This document shows positions 61,901 to 64,000 of a stretch of 64,000 nt of DNA, piece after piece; the first letter of the stretch is position 1; each line of letters begins with the position of its first letter. A program made the position numbers and the translations under genes. Below the pieces are notes generated by a model. The model did not search any database. It was not told where the DNA came from and saw only the letters and a list, made by a program, of their open reading frames with translations. The stretch comes from Neckera pumila (lineage: Eukaryota > Streptophyta > Bryopsida > Hypnales > Neckeraceae). The stretch lies in assembly GCA_963969595.1 (NCBI GenBank), contig OZ018408.1:21821823-21885822 (forward strand), in the 5' to 3' direction.

Positions 61901-64000
61901 CCGGTCAATTTTTCAACTTGACCAAAACAACAAAAAAAACTTAATTTTCTACTAGTGAATTACAATAGAGACACATTTTAATTTTAACTATCATAGAGTG
62001 TAGGAAAATGGGCATAAAGTAGAAGAAAAAAAAATAGGGGCAAATTTATTAAGAACTAATATCTAAATATAACCCTTCAAATATTTTTTTTTGATATACT
62101 TATATATGGATTACAAGGTACAATGAAGTACCCGAGAGTGACTATATTATGATGTTCTCTAGCCCAAAACTATTGTGATTGTTATAATCCATACATTAGA
62201 TTAGACTTTTTGTTTTGTTTTGTTTTGTTGTATTTATTAAAGTGAGATTGTTTTGTGGCATTCCGTCATGGTAGAAAGATATTGAATATTGAAAATCTTA
62301 TGAATTGAGAAATTAGAAAATTACTTATACTTTTATTTTATTATATTGTGGCAACAACACATGGCGTATTAGTTATATATTGAAGTCAAAAGTAATGTAA
62401 ATTCGCATATCTTGATCTAAAATGTTCATGAAAAGCCATTTTTCACATAATTTTGTGGCACGTAGACACCTTCATTGTTTGAAATTTAGTTTAATTTTGC
62501 AATTTTCCTTTTTAAAATCTTGTTATTGACCCTTTCACCCAAAAGTTCCAAGACCATTTTTTCATCAATAATTGCTCAACATTGCCATTTCTAGTGCAAA
62601 GAGTAAAGATTTAAACTGCAAGATCTTGCTATAGACTAGTAAAAGAATGTGTGGAAGAAATTTAAGCAATTTCTTTTGCATAGATTGTAATATTTATGCA
62701 TTCAAAGTGAAGAAACCATGTTTTTTTCCATTGTAACAAAATAACTTATCTTCTTAACTCAAAATCTTTGCATTTCAAATTTTGAAATTAAAACTTTTTA
62801 TCATGAAGAATTGTATTGATAGCATATAAAAGAAAATTCAAAAAAAAAATAACATGATTTCATTCTTTAAGTAGAAGTAGATACATGATAGAGGGAAAAT
62901 TAGATTCTAGTAATAGTATAAAGATGGAATTGAAACGCATTAATTCCAATAGTGAGGTTGCTCTAACAATTAAAGTCTACTATATCAAATTTCTTTTTTT
63001 TTGAAAAATTTAAAAATAGAATCAATTCTTTCAAATCTCTTTTTATCAATACTTTATTTTTTTCAAGAAGATGCTCTAATTGCCCACTAAATAAGATGCT
63101 TCATAATTTTCTCATAACCTATCCAAATGGAATGAACCACATCTTTTCATATAAACACAAATATAATCTATTTTATTTTGTCAAAAACCACTCAAATTGT
63201 TTGCCACTTTCAATGCAAATAACAAAAAAAAATTAAAAATTTGTTTTCTTTTGCATATCCAACTAAAGGATCTTGCACTAGACTAGTATGAATCCATACC
63301 TACCCTAGATGTTGGACCTTTATGTACATATATGCCACAATTTTTGGTTCCAAAATTGTACAACTTTAACTTACACTTGTAAAATGCTCAAATATCAGAT
63401 GCTCAAACTTATTAGTCCAACTAAGAAGAGTCAAATCTCCAAGCTATTCCACAATAACTCTTCACTCAAAAGGGGCATTATCTGTAATTGTAAGAGAGTT
63501 GGAGATACAATGCGTTTTTTATTATTATTGAAAACAAACACTATATAAAGAAGGAACAAGCCACCAAAGTTCAGCATCATTCAAAAATGTCTGAATTTTG
63601 AACTTTGAATTGCTCCAAAACATTCAAAACAACTTGGATTGACATGAAAATTTTACAACATTGGACTTCAAGGGGAATATAATCCAACAAATTTTATTGA
63701 AAACTACATTGGATGAAGTAGATAGAAGCCCTCAAAGTTGCAACCATCAAAATGCAATTTGGTGAACTCAAATTGAATCCGTGAACCTCAAATGGCTTTC
63801 AAAAATCAATACATCTTAAATTGAGTTGAAAATTTTACCACTAAATAAAAAAGAGAATATATGTTTTTCAACAAATTTTGTTACATTTTGATGTTGGATA
63901 CAATGACTTCTAATTCTAATTGGTTGAATTTGACAACCTACTTGACTTAATGTGACTATGGTTGCTCTATGCTATACTTGATGGTTTTCACCAACATTCA
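58921..64000. other. AT-rich intergenic DNA with dispersed repeats, no gene seen
   Basis: No coding exon is recognised. 62900-63180 is related to 36060-36370. 63545-63830 is a direct copy of the repeat at 44755-45050. Confidence 0.6.
61860..61953. repeat. Hairpin with about 34-bp arms
   Basis: AGTAGAAAATTAAGTTTTTC followed by TGTTGTTTTGGTCA pairs with 61919-61953 with one bulge and about one mismatch, leaving a 25-base loop. The right side continues ACTAGTG, which on the minus strand reads CACTAGTAGAAAA, a CACTA-like terminus. It could be a very short MITE. Confidence 0.8.

Overview
The window is plant nuclear DNA: AT-rich, full of AT microsatellites, foldback elements and MITE-like repeats, with a few intron-containing genes. 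The two SUF4-type zinc-finger genes and the EEIG1/gar2-like gene are land-plant families. A gene on the minus strand at about 9.3-16.7 kb reads, exon by exon, as a homologue of the cilia/flagella protein CFAP20DC. Flagellar genes survive only in plants with swimming sperm, so a moss, other bryophyte, lycophyte or fern is inferred rather than a flowering plant. All identifications are made by eye from family knowledge; no search was run.

Layout. 0-9.2 kb: AT-rich intergenic DNA with two long TA microsatellites, a CATTA-ended element, a CACTA-like MITE and a 561-bp Stowaway-like MITE. 9.3-16.7 kb (minus): CFAP20DC homologue, about 13 short AT-rich exons, about 849 aa in a phase-consistent model. 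16.7-24.2 kb: no convincing gene; palindromic elements, a second Stowaway-like copy and small tandem repeats. 24.4-24.9 kb (plus): intronless GC-rich gene for a small secreted protein of unknown function with a clear TATA box; its 3' flank is duplicated in tandem. 26-30 kb: repeats and a leucine tRNA-like sequence of organellar/bacterial type. 30.7-34.1 kb (plus): SUF4-like copy A, seven exons, 405 aa. 34.6-38.1 kb: dispersed repeats. 38.1-43.1 kb (plus): EEIG1/gar2-like gene, 706 aa, with a 1.3-kb 5'-UTR intron made of degenerate tandem repeats. 43.4-51.4 kb: nested inverted and direct repeats. 51.5-54 kb: exon-like fragments on the minus strand, one pair split by an 850-bp foldback. 55.1-58.6 kb (minus): SUF4-like copy B, 401 aa. 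59-64 kb: AT-rich repeats.

The most striking large-scale structure is the inverted duplication of the SUF4-like gene. Two arms of about 4 kb, alignable through exons, introns and both UTRs, face each other across about 20 kb that contains the EEIG1/gar2-like gene. Both copies keep open reading frames and matching splice sites. No operon-like cooperation is expected; each gene appears to be an independent transcription unit.
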